From NCBI RefSeq assembly GCF_003352465.1, contig NZ_CP031153.1:4364001-4428000 (forward strand): a stretch of 64,000 nt of DNA. The letters are read 5' to 3'. The notes beneath the pieces are model-generated. The model did no database searches and was not told the DNA's origin. It saw only the letters and a program-made list of their open reading frames with translations. This document shows positions 51,842-61,906 of the stretch, piece by piece. The DNA is from Kordia sp. SMS9. Its GTDB lineage: Bacteria > Bacteroidota > Bacteroidia > Flavobacteriales > Flavobacteriaceae. The position numbers and the translations under genes were made by a program. The stretch's first letter is position 1; each line of letters opens with the position of its first letter.

Positions 51842-52969
51842 ATGAAAAGCATCTTCTCCATTCTGCTCATTTCCTTGTTACTTTACAATTGTACCAGCGA
51901 AAAAAAGCAAAACTCCTTAAAAAGCAAAATACAAGGTGCTTGGATAGAAATAAACGTGGACTCCATACATAAAAAACGGTCTATTTCCCCTTTTAAAATT
52001 CCGTTCGGACTCAACTTTCAGCAAGATGCTGTTGATTTTTTTAAACAATTTACAGCATCTAAAAAAGATTCGCTACGTGGAAAGCGCAGTTATTCCACTT
52101 TCGTGGGAATGGTTCCGTATCAACTAAAAGCCGATAGTCTATTTATCCAGCATCCTTTGCAGCAAAATCTACATGTGTTTCAGTTCACAATAGATGCTTC
52201 TAAAAAAGATACGCTGATCTTGCAGAAAAATGATCAAACTCGCTACACCCTAATTCCACTACCAACGCCAGAAAAAGACACACTTCACTTTGATCAAGTA
52301 GTGTTATCGCGTTCGGGTTGTTTTGGCTCATGTCCCATCATGAATATCTCAATTCACAGAAACGGATCTGTCATTTTTAAAGGTGAAAAACATACTGATG
52401 TGATTGGAGTTTACAACACAACACTCTCCCCAAAATTAACCAACTATCTTTTCAAAAAGCTAGAAGCTATTCAAATTTCCAAAGTAAGTGACAATTACAT
52501 GGTTGGTCATACCGATGATGAAACCATTTCAACAACCTTTCTTGAAAACGGTACGATTGTAAAAACCATTCGCGATTACGGGCAAGCTGGCACCAAAGAA
52601 ATGTTATGGGCGTATCTAGCAACCTTAAATCTATACAAACAATTACCGCTGGTGGAAACTGCTAATCTCACAGAAATCCCAATACCAGAGTTTCTATATT
52701 TCGACAAGGATAAAAAACGATTGTTTTTGGAAAAATCAGAAGCCTTTTTACTATGGTTAGCCTTGCAAAACGCTACAATTACACCTACTAATTTTAAACC
52801 TACCTATATATTTTCAGGAGGATATTACGCAAAAAACCTAAAGCGGATTGAATCTGACGGACAATTGTATAAAGTCTATCTAAAAAACGGAAAAATTGAC
52901 ACCTATGATATGGGTTATAATTTCATTGAAAAAAACTTTACAGAAGCAGACTTTAAAAAATTACAATAG
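51842..52969 (+). CDS. DUF6438 lipoprotein
   Basis: This 375-aa protein has a lipoprotein signal (MKSIFSILLISLLLYNC) and, at about residues 155-265, a DUF6438 domain recognised by VVLSRSGCFGSCPIMNISIHRNG and GVYNTTLSPKLTNYLF. The C-terminal part has no clear family. It is envelope-associated and of unknown function. Confidence 0.85.
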   Translation: MKSIFSILLISLLLYNCTSEKKQNSLKSKIQGAWIEINVDSIHKKRSISPFKIPFGLNFQQDAVDFFKQFTASKKDSLRGKRSYSTFVGMVPYQLKADSLFIQHPLQQNLHVFQFTIDASKKDTLILQKNDQTRYTLIPLPTPEKDTLHFDQVVLSRSGCFGSCPIMNISIHRNGSVIFKGEKHTDVIGVYNTTLSPKLTNYLFKKLEAIQISKVSDNYMVGHTDDETISTTFLENGTIVKTIRDYGQAGTKEMLWAYLATLNLYKQLPLVETANLTEIPIPEFLYFDKDKKRLFLEKSEAFLLWLALQNATITPTNFKPTYIFSGGYYAKNLKRIESDGQLYKVYLKNGKIDTYDMGYNFIEKNFTEADFKKLQ

Positions 52970-53022
52970 AATTCGTGTGAAGTTAAGAATCCCAAACTAA
53001 CTAGAACTTCTACATCTAAAAT

Positions 53023-55116
53023 TCAATCTTTTACATTTAAAATTTCAAAAACTTCCTTTCCTGCTAATAAAATAGCTCCGCTGGTTTCAATATGTCTAAT
53101 AGAAATCGAACCCTTTTTGAAAATTTCAGATTGTGACTCTTTCCAAGCTTTCAGTACGTTTTCAGTATACTTTTTGTCAATCAAACCATCATTAATTCCA
53201 GCTGCCAAACCGTAAATTAATAAAAACTTTTGCCTTGTAAATCGTTCTGTTTTAAATGTTTCAGAATTCAATTCATCTGCAACGCGCTGACTCATCGCAA
53301 CGAACTGTTTTTTCAAGGGTGCAAGCTCTAAAATAGTACTTTCAAAGTTTCGCAAAACATATAATAAAGAAGCATATTCCAAATCGATTCGGTATCCTTT
53401 AAAAGAATTCTTAGTAAGCTTCTCTATTTTTTGAAGTGTATTCCGATCATTTTTTGCCGTAGGCGACCAAATCAAATCTAGTATTCTACTAAAATCTTCA
53501 TCGCTATCTTCAATTTCTTCAGTTTGATATTGTTGTACATTCAACAACTCATTTTCATAACGCGCTTCTTTGGTAAGTTCATAAAAAGCTAAAATTCCCG
53601 CTTCATATACTCCGTAATCCCAACTGTTTTTAGACAAATTGTGCTTAGGGTTTTCTAACAAAAGTTCTGCAATTTGACGCAATAAAAGCGTGATGTTTTC
53701 TTTAGTAAGCTCAGAAGTTACAACTGGCTTTTGCACATTCATTTTCACCGCAGTTTGAAAGCGATCTTTAAAATCAATCGCAAGTCCTTTGCCGCGTGTA
53801 TCGTGTGCGTAATACATATACTTTGTATTCTGCAACCACATCACTTGCAACAGATTTTCAGGTTGCGCACCACGAACCGCAAAAGGACGTACATTATCTT
53901 TGGTAGAATTTTCAGTGATTTTTTGAATATTCCACGATTTTCCACGATTGTTAGTCGTCCACTGCTCTATCTCAAAAATGCTGTCTCTTTTTACGGAAAG
54001 ATAAATTGTATTTGGCGATTCATGATCTAGCACAATACCACCAGCATAATGTGGTTCAGGTTCGGTCGTTCCAGCTCTTGTTTTCGGAAACCATCCGCCA
54101 GCATTGACCACATCATAGCTTTTCCATTGATTGTTCTCAAAAGTCGCATACGCATAGATATGTGTTTCTTCATTCGGAAACTTTGCATAGGTCACAATCG
54201 GATTTCCCTCGGCATCTTGCGCAATATCCCAATTCCATGATTTAATCATGTCCGATTCAAAAATCACGTCTAGTTCCGACTGGTACATGGGTAATTGTGA
54301 AATCTCTTTTATTTTTTGTCCATCGGCTTTGTAAAAAGCACCATTTTCATAGTACATATAGTACAATCCGTTCTTGGCTTCTTTCGTTGGATGTCCGTCT
54401 GTAAACGTAAAATGTATTTTAGAAACACCATCCGAATACACTTTCGTATATGGCGACTTTTGCAAATTAGTCTCTTCTGGCATGAATAATATTTTTCCTG
54501 TGGACCATGTTTTTCCTTGATCGGAAGAAACCGCATACGATGGTTTTAAAAACGTACCACGCCAAAACAAATAAATGTTTCCATCTTCGGCAGACAATTG
54601 CACAGGATTTGTGTACGTGTGATGCATCACGCTTGCATGGCGAATTTTTTCAGTATCATTCAAAAACAATTCGCGCACTGGCGACCATGCTGAAATAGCT
54701 TCTGGATGTACAGAAGTGCGCATGTACAACGGACTCGATTCTTGCAAATGCGTATTGAAAAACACGAGCAATCTACCATCATCATCCAATAAAATCGTGG
54801 GATTGTTATGATCGTCAATTTCCAAATTATCATAAATCACTTTGGAAGCAATCTGTTTCGTTTCATGATCGTAAAACCCAATATGCACATCGCCATAATT
54901 GTCTATCCAACCTGCGTAGGTGCGTTTGTATTTTCCTTCAAAATACACCGCTCTCGGATCAGAAAACCAACTCCAAACGCCATTAAACGTCATGGATTGA
55001 TAGCTTTCGGAAGAAGTCGCTTTCGTATTTGCAAGCAAACGTGTTTCTCCATTTTGTGCCACACAACTAATGCACAATAAAAGCAAAATGATGGATGCGT
55101 AATTGATGAATTTCAT
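53023..55116 (-). CDS. BNR-repeat exported protein with helical C-terminal domain
   Basis: This 697-aa protein has a signal peptide (MKFINYASIILLLLCISC). Its first 440 residues are a BNR-4-type beta-propeller of the sialidase-like kind (YKRTYAGWIDNYGDVHIGFYDH, NPTILLDDDGRLLVFFNTH, WNWDIAQDAEGNPIVTYAKFP, MWLQNTKYMYYAHD). The last 240 residues form a helical domain of unknown family. Such propellers bind or process polysaccharides. No PUL or SusCD genes are adjacent, so the target is unknown. Confidence 0.82.
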   Translation of the reverse strand: MKFINYASIILLLLCISCVAQNGETRLLANTKATSSESYQSMTFNGVWSWFSDPRAVYFEGKYKRTYAGWIDNYGDVHIGFYDHETKQIASKVIYDNLEIDDHNNPTILLDDDGRLLVFFNTHLQESSPLYMRTSVHPEAISAWSPVRELFLNDTEKIRHASVMHHTYTNPVQLSAEDGNIYLFWRGTFLKPSYAVSSDQGKTWSTGKILFMPEETNLQKSPYTKVYSDGVSKIHFTFTDGHPTKEAKNGLYYMYYENGAFYKADGQKIKEISQLPMYQSELDVIFESDMIKSWNWDIAQDAEGNPIVTYAKFPNEETHIYAYATFENNQWKSYDVVNAGGWFPKTRAGTTEPEPHYAGGIVLDHESPNTIYLSVKRDSIFEIEQWTTNNRGKSWNIQKITENSTKDNVRPFAVRGAQPENLLQVMWLQNTKYMYYAHDTRGKGLAIDFKDRFQTAVKMNVQKPVVTSELTKENITLLLRQIAELLLENPKHNLSKNSWDYGVYEAGILAFYELTKEARYENELLNVQQYQTEEIEDSDEDFSRILDLIWSPTAKNDRNTLQKIEKLTKNSFKGYRIDLEYASLLYVLRNFESTILELAPLKKQFVAMSQRVADELNSETFKTERFTRQKFLLIYGLAAGINDGLIDKKYTENVLKAWKESQSEIFKKGSISIRHIETSGAILLAGKEVFEILNVKD

Positions 55117-55199
55117 GAGTGTGAACCTAATTATTGATTGTGTTTTTTTGTTGATTTGTTTGTTGAAACTGAAAACCCATACGTGAAAATAGTACGTTA

Positions 55200-56516
55200 T
55201 TATTTTCCAAAAATTTCAGAATCAAGCACCGAAAAAGGCAACGCGCCATGTGCTAAAATCTTCTTATGAAATTCCAACCACGGAAAATTGGTTCCTTTTG
55301 ACAAAGATTTTTCAAGTGCAGTTTTCCACTGTAAAATTTTATTAGCGCCATATTTATAGGTAATCACTTGTGCTGGCCACCGTTTCATACGTTGTATTTC
55401 ACGCTGTGCAATGTCATCTTGTCCGTGTATGTGTTGTTGCCAGAATTTCAGTGCTTTTTCGTCGCTCCAATCGTAATAATTCAACCCAACATCCACGGCA
55501 ACACGTACCGAACGAATAATGTCCCATTCCCACTTTCCCAATTCGTCATACATGGTTTCATAGGCATCAAATTCATTGCCCAATTCTTCTACATACGCTG
55601 CCCAACCTTCACGGTAACCGTTATAGGAGAACAAATTCCGAACGGCAGATTTTTCTAATTGTTCTTCAAATTTTATTTGATAATGATGCCCTGGAATTGC
55701 TTCGTGCAAGTAAATCCAAGCAATCTGACGTGTGTTGAAAGGCTTGTCAAAAAAATTATAATAAAACGTATTTCGCACTTCTGCATAATACGCAGGAACT
55801 TGTGCATACGCTTTATTTTTTCCTTGTTCAATGTTCACATCTGGTAATGCTGTCACTTTGGGAAATGCACTCACTAATTTTGGCAACAATGCTGCTTTGT
55901 ATGTTTCAAAACGTTGTTGAATGGTTGCTACATCATTACAAAAAAAATCATCATTTTTTAAGTATTCTTGATACGCCAAACTATCCAATCCTGAAGCTTT
56001 TTGAATGGCTTTCATGGCTTTTTTGGCACGCTTGATTTCGGAACGTCCAAATTGAAACAACGCATCAGGTGTAACTTTTGCATCAATCCATTTTTTGAGA
56101 AAATAGACATACCATTGTTTCCCCATCGGAACGTTTTGCAATCCTTCTTTGGAAATTCTTTTTGGTTTGAGTGTCAACCACTTTTTTTCAAGATTGATAC
56201 GTTCTAAGTGCAATTCAATTTCATACGAAACCAAGGCATAGTCCAATTGCTGTGCTTTTGACAATTGGGCTTCATCGAAGGATTGCAATGCCTTTTGGTA
56301 GTTGAGAAACATTTTTTCTTGCTTCGCAATATTTCGCTTGCTCTGAATCAACTCCAAATTATCTACATAGTAAATTTGCAACTCAGCAATATGCAAACGC
56401 TTAAAATCTTTGACGAATGCTTTTTCAAAGGAATTCCAATCGGAAAACGATGCTTGTCCAAAGACAAAAGTCTGAACAAACATGAAAAAGAGGAATATGT
56501 ATCGAACCCGTTTCAA
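55200..56516 (-). CDS. DUF885 exported protein (putative metallo-hydrolase)
   Basis: This 438-aa protein has a signal peptide that only TTG at 56516 provides (KRVRYIFLFFMFVQTFVFGQ). The DUF885 hallmark HEAIPGHHYQIKFEEQL near residue 270 gives an HExxxH-like putative metal site, and the C-terminal PAQVITYKYGANKILQW is typical. Relatives are peptidase-like. It starts 9 bases after the folE stop and is probably in the same transcript. Confidence 0.85.
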   Translation of the reverse strand: MKRVRYIFLFFMFVQTFVFGQASFSDWNSFEKAFVKDFKRLHIAELQIYYVDNLELIQSKRNIAKQEKMFLNYQKALQSFDEAQLSKAQQLDYALVSYEIELHLERINLEKKWLTLKPKRISKEGLQNVPMGKQWYVYFLKKWIDAKVTPDALFQFGRSEIKRAKKAMKAIQKASGLDSLAYQEYLKNDDFFCNDVATIQQRFETYKAALLPKLVSAFPKVTALPDVNIEQGKNKAYAQVPAYYAEVRNTFYYNFFDKPFNTRQIAWIYLHEAIPGHHYQIKFEEQLEKSAVRNLFSYNGYREGWAAYVEELGNEFDAYETMYDELGKWEWDIIRSVRVAVDVGLNYYDWSDEKALKFWQQHIHGQDDIAQREIQRMKRWPAQVITYKYGANKILQWKTALEKSLSKGTNFPWLEFHKKILAHGALPFSVLDSEIFGK

Positions 56517-56525
56517 GTGATCTAA

Positions 56526-57122
56526 TTAAGATAAATCAGAACTAATGAGTTTCAAAAATTCATTGCGAGTCTCCATTTTTTGAAAAGCACCGCGGAAGCC
56601 TGAAGTTGTAGTCACAGAGTTTTGTTTTTGCACACCGCGCATCATCATACACATGTGAGAAGCTTCTATAACAACAGCAACACCTTTGGGTTTGAGCGTA
56701 TTGTTGATACATTCTAAAATATCATGCGTTAAGCGTTCTTGCACTTGCAATCGCCTCGCAAAAACATCTACCACACGTGGCAATTTGCTCAATCCCACAA
56801 TATGACCGTTTGGAATGTACGCAATATGTGCTTTCCCGAAGAATGGCAAAATATGATGTTCACACAAAGAATACAGTTCAATATCTTTTACAATCACCAT
56901 TTCATTATAATCTTCAGCAAACATGGCACTTTGTAAGATTTCAGCAGCGTCCATTTCATAGCCTTGCGTTAAAAATTGCATGGCTTTTGCAGCACGTTCT
57001 GGAGTTTTTAACAAACCTTCTCGCGCAGTATCTTCGCCTAATTCTTCTATAATCGTTTTATAACGATCTTTTACTGCATTGGTGACTTGTATATTGTATT
57101 CTTCTAATTTTCTGTACGACAT
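56526..57122 (-). CDS. folE: GTP cyclohydrolase I
   Basis: This 198-aa enzyme forms dihydroneopterin triphosphate from GTP, the first step to folate. Zinc-binding residues are visible in LYSLCEHHILPFFGKAHI and the closing HMCMMMRGV (Cys-His-His-Cys pattern), with the catalytic QVQERLTHDI. With the PabB-like gene at the left edge, the window carries two folate-route genes. Confidence 0.95.
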   Translation of the reverse strand: MSYRKLEEYNIQVTNAVKDRYKTIIEELGEDTAREGLLKTPERAAKAMQFLTQGYEMDAAEILQSAMFAEDYNEMVIVKDIELYSLCEHHILPFFGKAHIAYIPNGHIVGLSKLPRVVDVFARRLQVQERLTHDILECINNTLKPKGVAVVIEASHMCMMMRGVQKQNSVTTTSGFRGAFQKMETRNEFLKLISSDLS

Positions 57123-57260
57123 CTTTTATAATTTCATTTGATCAGCATCGCTAAAGATAGGTAAAAAAAGAACATTCATGCTACAGCAATTTCCTGTAAA
57201 TGTTAACAATTTAACATGAGATTTAACTTTTCTTTAGGACAAAAAAGTAAAGGATCGCGG

Positions 57261-57268
57261 TAATTTTG
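57261..57268 (+). promoter_or_regulatory. TAnnTTTG box ahead of the DUF5916 gene
   Basis: TAATTTTG matches the -7 consensus exactly, 70 bases before the start codon in a divergent gap with folE. Confidence 0.4.
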
Positions 57269-57337
57269 CGCAGTCTTATTGTAACAAACCTATTTTCCCT
57301 ATGTCTTTAAGACAACTTCAATCAAAAAACTAAAATA

Positions 57338-59818
57338 ATGAGCCGTTTCATAGTATTCGTACTACTTTTTTCTTTTTCCCTAAACTGTCTGGCTCAAGAT
57401 AGCATTCCCAAAAAAACATACAACATAAAACGTACAGATACGCCGCCTAAAATTGATGGTATTTTGGATGATGAAGTATGGAAAAATGCGGATATTGCTA
57501 CCGATTTTATACAATTTCGTCCTGATATTGGAAATACGCTACCCGATTATCAAAAGACGACTGTAAAAATGACGTATGACGATACTGCCATTTATGTTTC
57601 AGCATATTTGCGTGATAAACCTGAAAATATCATACGTCAATTTACAAATCGTGATAATTTTGGAATTAATGATTTTTTTATCATTGCGATCAATCCGAAT
57701 AATGACGGACAAAATGATACATATTTTGTAGTTTTTCCGAATGGAAACCAAGCTGATGCCATTGCCAATCCGAGTGTTGGTGAAGATTATAGTTGGAATG
57801 CTGTTTGGGAAAACGCAGCAAAAGTGGTAGATGATGGTTGGATTGTAGAAGTAAAAATTCCCTACCGAACGCTTCGTTTTACCAATCAAGAAGATCCTAC
57901 TTGGGGAATTCAATTTCACCGACAATTTCGAAAAACGAGAAAACAATATACATGGAATGCTTTTGATCCGACCAAAGGATATATTGGCTTGTATGCTGGC
58001 GAATTGAAAGGTTTGCGCAATATAAAACCACCAACACGCTTGCTATTTTATCCGTTTGCTTCTACGGTATTTCGCTCGTTTGATGGCGAAACAACCGAAC
58101 AATATAATTTTGGAATGGACGTAAAGTATGGAATTACAGAAAACTTTACGTTGGATGCGACACTTGTCCCCGATTTCAGTCAAGCTGGATTTGACAATCT
58201 ACAGTTAAATTTAGGCCCTTTTGAACAAACGTTTGCCGAACAACGGCAATTTTTCACAGAAGGTGTCGATTTGTTCAACAAAGGAAATTTATTCTTTTCA
58301 CGTCGAATCGGAAATGCGCCATCAGGAAGTGTAGAAACTGCAGAAAATGAAGAAGTTGTAGATTTGCCTGACGAAGTAAAATTAATTAATGCCGTTAAAG
58401 TTTCTGGAAGAACGAAAGATGGACTGGGAATTGGTTTTTTTAATGCCGTTACGGAAAAGACAAAAGCGACCATTCAAAATACAGAAACGGGCGAATTTCG
58501 CCAAGAAGTTGTGGAACCGTTGACCAATTACAATATTATGGTCATCGATCAACAATTCAATCAAAATTCATCTATTAGTTTAATTAATACAAACGTAACT
58601 AGAGATGGAAGCGGTTTTAGAGACGCCAATGTGACCGGAATTGTTGCCGATCTTGTCAATAAAAAGAATACGCTTGGTATTGATACACGTTTGCGCATGA
58701 GCAATCGAAATCTACCAACAGGTACTGAAACAGGATTTAATTCATTCTTTGCCATTCGGAAGTTAAATGGACGTTTTCGATACAGTTTTGATCACAGTTT
58801 TTCCAACACCAAATACGATATTAACGATTTGGGATTGAACTTTCGGAACAACTTTAACAACTTTGGAGCTGATGCTTCGTATCAAATTTTTGAACCGACC
58901 AAAAGGCTCAATGAGTTTAGAGTAAATACGTTTGTAAACTACCGCCGTTTGTACGATCCAAGTGTTTTTACAGAAGTGAATTTTGGCGTAAACCTTTTCG
59001 GAATCCTAAAAGAAAGTTTGATGGCATTTGGTGTAGATGCGTTTCTTGCACCTGGAAAACAATTTGATTATTTTGAACCGCGCGATTTTGACAACAGACG
59101 TTTTTTTACGATTGAAAATCAGTTCAATGCAGGCGGATTTATCTCTACTGATTATAACAAAACCTTTGCATTAGATGTCAATGTAAATTTTTCTACGTTT
59201 TTTGAAGACAATCAAGGATTTACGAGATATCGAGTTCGCTTTGAACCAAGAGTACGCGTCAACGAGAAGTGTATTGTCGCATTTAGATCGTCACTAAACG
59301 TAGAAAATAACCGTCGTGGTTATGCCAATGATTCCAATGACTTGGAGAACGAAATTGTCTTCGGTCAACGTGATCAAATTGAGTTTGTAAATAGCATTTC
59401 TGCCAATTATAGTTTTAATACCTTCAATACGCTAAACTTAACGTTTAGAAACTATTGGACCACGGTAGATTACGATGATACGCCGTATTTTTTGCAGGAA
59501 AATGGACGCTTGGTACAATCACCAAATACCTTTGAAAGTTTAGGTTTGGGCAACTCCAATGTAAACTTTAGCACTTGGAATTTAGATTTGAGTTATACAT
59601 GGCAATTTGGTCCAGGAAATTTTCTAACCGCATTGTATCGCAATCAAATATTCAATCAGACAGAAGCTTCCGATGCTACCTATTTTAATAGTTTGAACCG
59701 ACTTTTTGATCAACCTATCGATCACACGTTGTCCATTCGTTTGGTGTATTTTATCGACTACAACAACGTAAAAAATCTATTCAAACGTAAAAAAAGGAAT
59801 AGTAATATCAGTTCCTAA
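57338..59818 (+). CDS. DUF5916 outer-membrane protein with CBM9-like domain
   Basis: This 826-aa protein has a signal peptide (MSRFIVFVLLFSFSLNCLAQ), a CBM9-like N-terminal domain at about residues 30-220 (PPKIDGILDDEVWKNADIATDF, DDTAIYVSAYLRDKP, EVKIPYRTLRF), and a DUF5916 barrel-like C-terminus with many aromatic strands (LPTGTETGFNSFFAIRK, NYSFNTFNTLNLTFRNYW). It probably forms an outer-membrane beta-barrel; the ligand is unknown. Confidence 0.9.
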   Translation: MSRFIVFVLLFSFSLNCLAQDSIPKKTYNIKRTDTPPKIDGILDDEVWKNADIATDFIQFRPDIGNTLPDYQKTTVKMTYDDTAIYVSAYLRDKPENIIRQFTNRDNFGINDFFIIAINPNNDGQNDTYFVVFPNGNQADAIANPSVGEDYSWNAVWENAAKVVDDGWIVEVKIPYRTLRFTNQEDPTWGIQFHRQFRKTRKQYTWNAFDPTKGYIGLYAGELKGLRNIKPPTRLLFYPFASTVFRSFDGETTEQYNFGMDVKYGITENFTLDATLVPDFSQAGFDNLQLNLGPFEQTFAEQRQFFTEGVDLFNKGNLFFSRRIGNAPSGSVETAENEEVVDLPDEVKLINAVKVSGRTKDGLGIGFFNAVTEKTKATIQNTETGEFRQEVVEPLTNYNIMVIDQQFNQNSSISLINTNVTRDGSGFRDANVTGIVADLVNKKNTLGIDTRLRMSNRNLPTGTETGFNSFFAIRKLNGRFRYSFDHSFSNTKYDINDLGLNFRNNFNNFGADASYQIFEPTKRLNEFRVNTFVNYRRLYDPSVFTEVNFGVNLFGILKESLMAFGVDAFLAPGKQFDYFEPRDFDNRRFFTIENQFNAGGFISTDYNKTFALDVNVNFSTFFEDNQGFTRYRVRFEPRVRVNEKCIVAFRSSLNVENNRRGYANDSNDLENEIVFGQRDQIEFVNSISANYSFNTFNTLNLTFRNYWTTVDYDDTPYFLQENGRLVQSPNTFESLGLGNSNVNFSTWNLDLSYTWQFGPGNFLTALYRNQIFNQTEASDATYFNSLNRLFDQPIDHTLSIRLVYFIDYNNVKNLFKRKKRNSNISS

Positions 59819-59849
59819 TTGTATAGCACAGCTTTAAATAGTACATTTA
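59819..59849 (+). promoter_or_regulatory. Promoter ahead of the LolD-like ATPase gene
   Basis: TTG (59819-59821) is followed after 20 bases by TACATTTA (59842-59849), one base off the -7 consensus, 18 bases ahead of the start codon. Confidence 0.4.
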
Positions 59850-59867
59850 CGCTTATACACACATTGA

Positions 59868-60530
59868 ATGATTACAGCTAAGAATATACACAAACATTAC
59901 GGCAATTTAGAAGTCTTAAAAGGCATTGATTTAGAGATTAAAAAAGGCGAAATTGTGTCAATTATTGGCGCTTCGGGAGCTGGAAAAACGACTTTGTTAC
60001 AGATTTTAGGAACCCTCGATAAAATGTCGCCCAACAATAATAGCTCGTTGATCATTAATGAAGTGAAAACGGAACAACTTTCTGAAAAAGAACTTGCTAA
60101 ATTTCGCAATCATCATATCGGATTCATCTTTCAGTTTCACCAATTACTTCCTGAATTTACTGCGATTGAAAATGTATGTATTCCTGCGTTCATTCAACAA
60201 AAAGACAAGGCAGAAGCCGAAAAAAGAGCCAAAGAATTACTAGATTTTTTAGGATTGAAAGATCGGTATCACCACAAACCCAATGAACTTTCAGGTGGAG
60301 AACAACAACGTGTAGCAGTTGCTAGAGCATTGATGAACAAACCTGCGATTATTTTCGCCGATGAACCGAGTGGAAATTTAGATTCAGAATCGGCAGAAAA
60401 TTTACACAATTTGTTCTTTAAACTTCGCGAAGAATTTGGGCAAACTTTTGTCATTGTAACACACAACAAAGAACTCGCAAATATGGCAGATAGAACTATT
60501 GTCATGCGCGATGGGAATATTGTGAGTTAG
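59868..60530 (+). CDS. LolD-type ABC transporter ATPase
   Basis: This 220-aa ATPase has Walker A GASGAGKTTLLQ, signature ELSGGEQQRVAVARAL and Walker B IIFADEPSGNLDSESAENL. It is closest to the LolD/MacB/FtsE group, which drives lipoprotein release to the outer membrane or similar mechanical export. No permease partner gene is adjacent, so it must pair with one elsewhere. Confidence 0.88.
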   Translation: MITAKNIHKHYGNLEVLKGIDLEIKKGEIVSIIGASGAGKTTLLQILGTLDKMSPNNNSSLIINEVKTEQLSEKELAKFRNHHIGFIFQFHQLLPEFTAIENVCIPAFIQQKDKAEAEKRAKELLDFLGLKDRYHHKPNELSGGEQQRVAVARALMNKPAIIFADEPSGNLDSESAENLHNLFFKLREEFGQTFVIVTHNKELANMADRTIVMRDGNIVS

Positions 60531-60574
60531 AGACTATCCAATATATAAATTTTAGTTTTAAGCAAAAAATACAG

Positions 60575-61711
60575 TCAATCATCTTTTTTTAAACTAATTG
60601 TATCGACAGAGTATTCTTGTGTAATAACTATATTTCTACATCTCCAATCATTATTTTCTTGAATAATTTGATTAGTGACTTTTAAATTGGATTTTAAAGC
60701 TTTTATTGATTTTGATGCATAAAAGGTTTCAAAATAAAGATGTAGCATCTTTTCAAAACTTTTAAAAAAAGAATTAAAATAATTCATATTAATCAGCTCT
60801 ATTTTTACTGAATTACCTATTATCGTTTCACTTATAATGGAACTCTGAACAAGTTCTCGATGTAACATAGATAAGTGAATACTATCATGGATTGTTGAAT
60901 TACTATTATTTTCAAATATCTCATCATATAGGGAAGTAGGTATTGTAAAGATTTTTAAATAAGTATAACCATCTAGAAAATCTAAAACCAAATTATCTCC
61001 TATTAATTCATACAATGGAATCATATTTGTCTTCATTTCAAATTCCGCAATAATTGAAATTAGGTTTAAAGGAAAATCATTTTTTATAATTTTTAAATAA
61101 ACTTTATATTCTTCAAAAGATAACTTATTCTTAATTTCTAATACAAGGTTTAAAGTCTCATTAAAGCTTTCAATAAAAAATGATTCACAATATTTATTAT
61201 CGCTAATTTTTTCATCTAGTTCAATAACTAAATCTGCTAAGTCGTTTCCTTTAATTTTATTATTTTTTAAGAATAATCTTTCATGGTATTTTTTTAAAGC
61301 AAAAAATGATAAATTACTACAATCTAATCTACTAAATTTATATAGCAAAGTATCTGTTGTTTTTGAATCTAGTAAGTCAATATAATTGATGAAACTTGTC
61401 ACCTCACTTTGATTATTTTGATCTAGCTCTAAAAAACTTTTATATATCTCTAATTCTTGAAACTCTCCTTGTTTTCTAGTGATATCAAGCTGAGAGACTA
61501 CCAAATCATTTTGTTTTTCTGAAATTTTTATTTGCTGAAAAGCAATAATTGTAGTCACGACTGCTATTATAATTCCAAGTATCGAGATAAAAAATTCTCT
61601 TTTAGAAATTTTGCTTTCAGTTTTTGTTGAAGAATTAACAATTTGCTCAAGCTCTTGAATTTGAGTTTTTAACTCTTCAATCCTTTTTTGTGTCTTTTTT
61701 CTTTTATACAT
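60575..61711 (-). CDS. Unrecognised membrane-anchored helical protein
   Basis: This 378-aa protein starts with a basic, coiled-coil-like segment (MYKRKKTQKRIEELKTQIQELEQIV), then one transmembrane helix (FISILGIIIAVVTTIIAFQQI). A long, mostly helical part follows, rich in Leu, Asn, Ile and Ser with no recognisable domain. The gene is noticeably more AT-rich than its neighbours (long Ile/Asn/Lys/Leu runs) and has no obvious partner. It may be recently acquired. Function is unknown. Confidence 0.7.
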   Translation of the reverse strand: MYKRKKTQKRIEELKTQIQELEQIVNSSTKTESKISKREFFISILGIIIAVVTTIIAFQQIKISEKQNDLVVSQLDITRKQGEFQELEIYKSFLELDQNNQSEVTSFINYIDLLDSKTTDTLLYKFSRLDCSNLSFFALKKYHERLFLKNNKIKGNDLADLVIELDEKISDNKYCESFFIESFNETLNLVLEIKNKLSFEEYKVYLKIIKNDFPLNLISIIAEFEMKTNMIPLYELIGDNLVLDFLDGYTYLKIFTIPTSLYDEIFENNSNSTIHDSIHLSMLHRELVQSSIISETIIGNSVKIELINMNYFNSFFKSFEKMLHLYFETFYASKSIKALKSNLKVTNQIIQENNDWRCRNIVITQEYSVDTISLKKDD

Positions 61712-61906
61712 AGAAAAGCATTTAAAATATTTGTGGTGTTAATTCAAAACTTGTTACAAATACTTTTTAAAAAGTAAGAAATTAAATTCAAAAAGCACAC
61801 TTTTACATTAAAAATTCAAAATTTAGCATTTAACATTTTACACTCAGCATTTCAAAGTGCGCAACCTTTTCATATTTTGAGTATCTATTGATAAAACTTA
61901 TACAAT

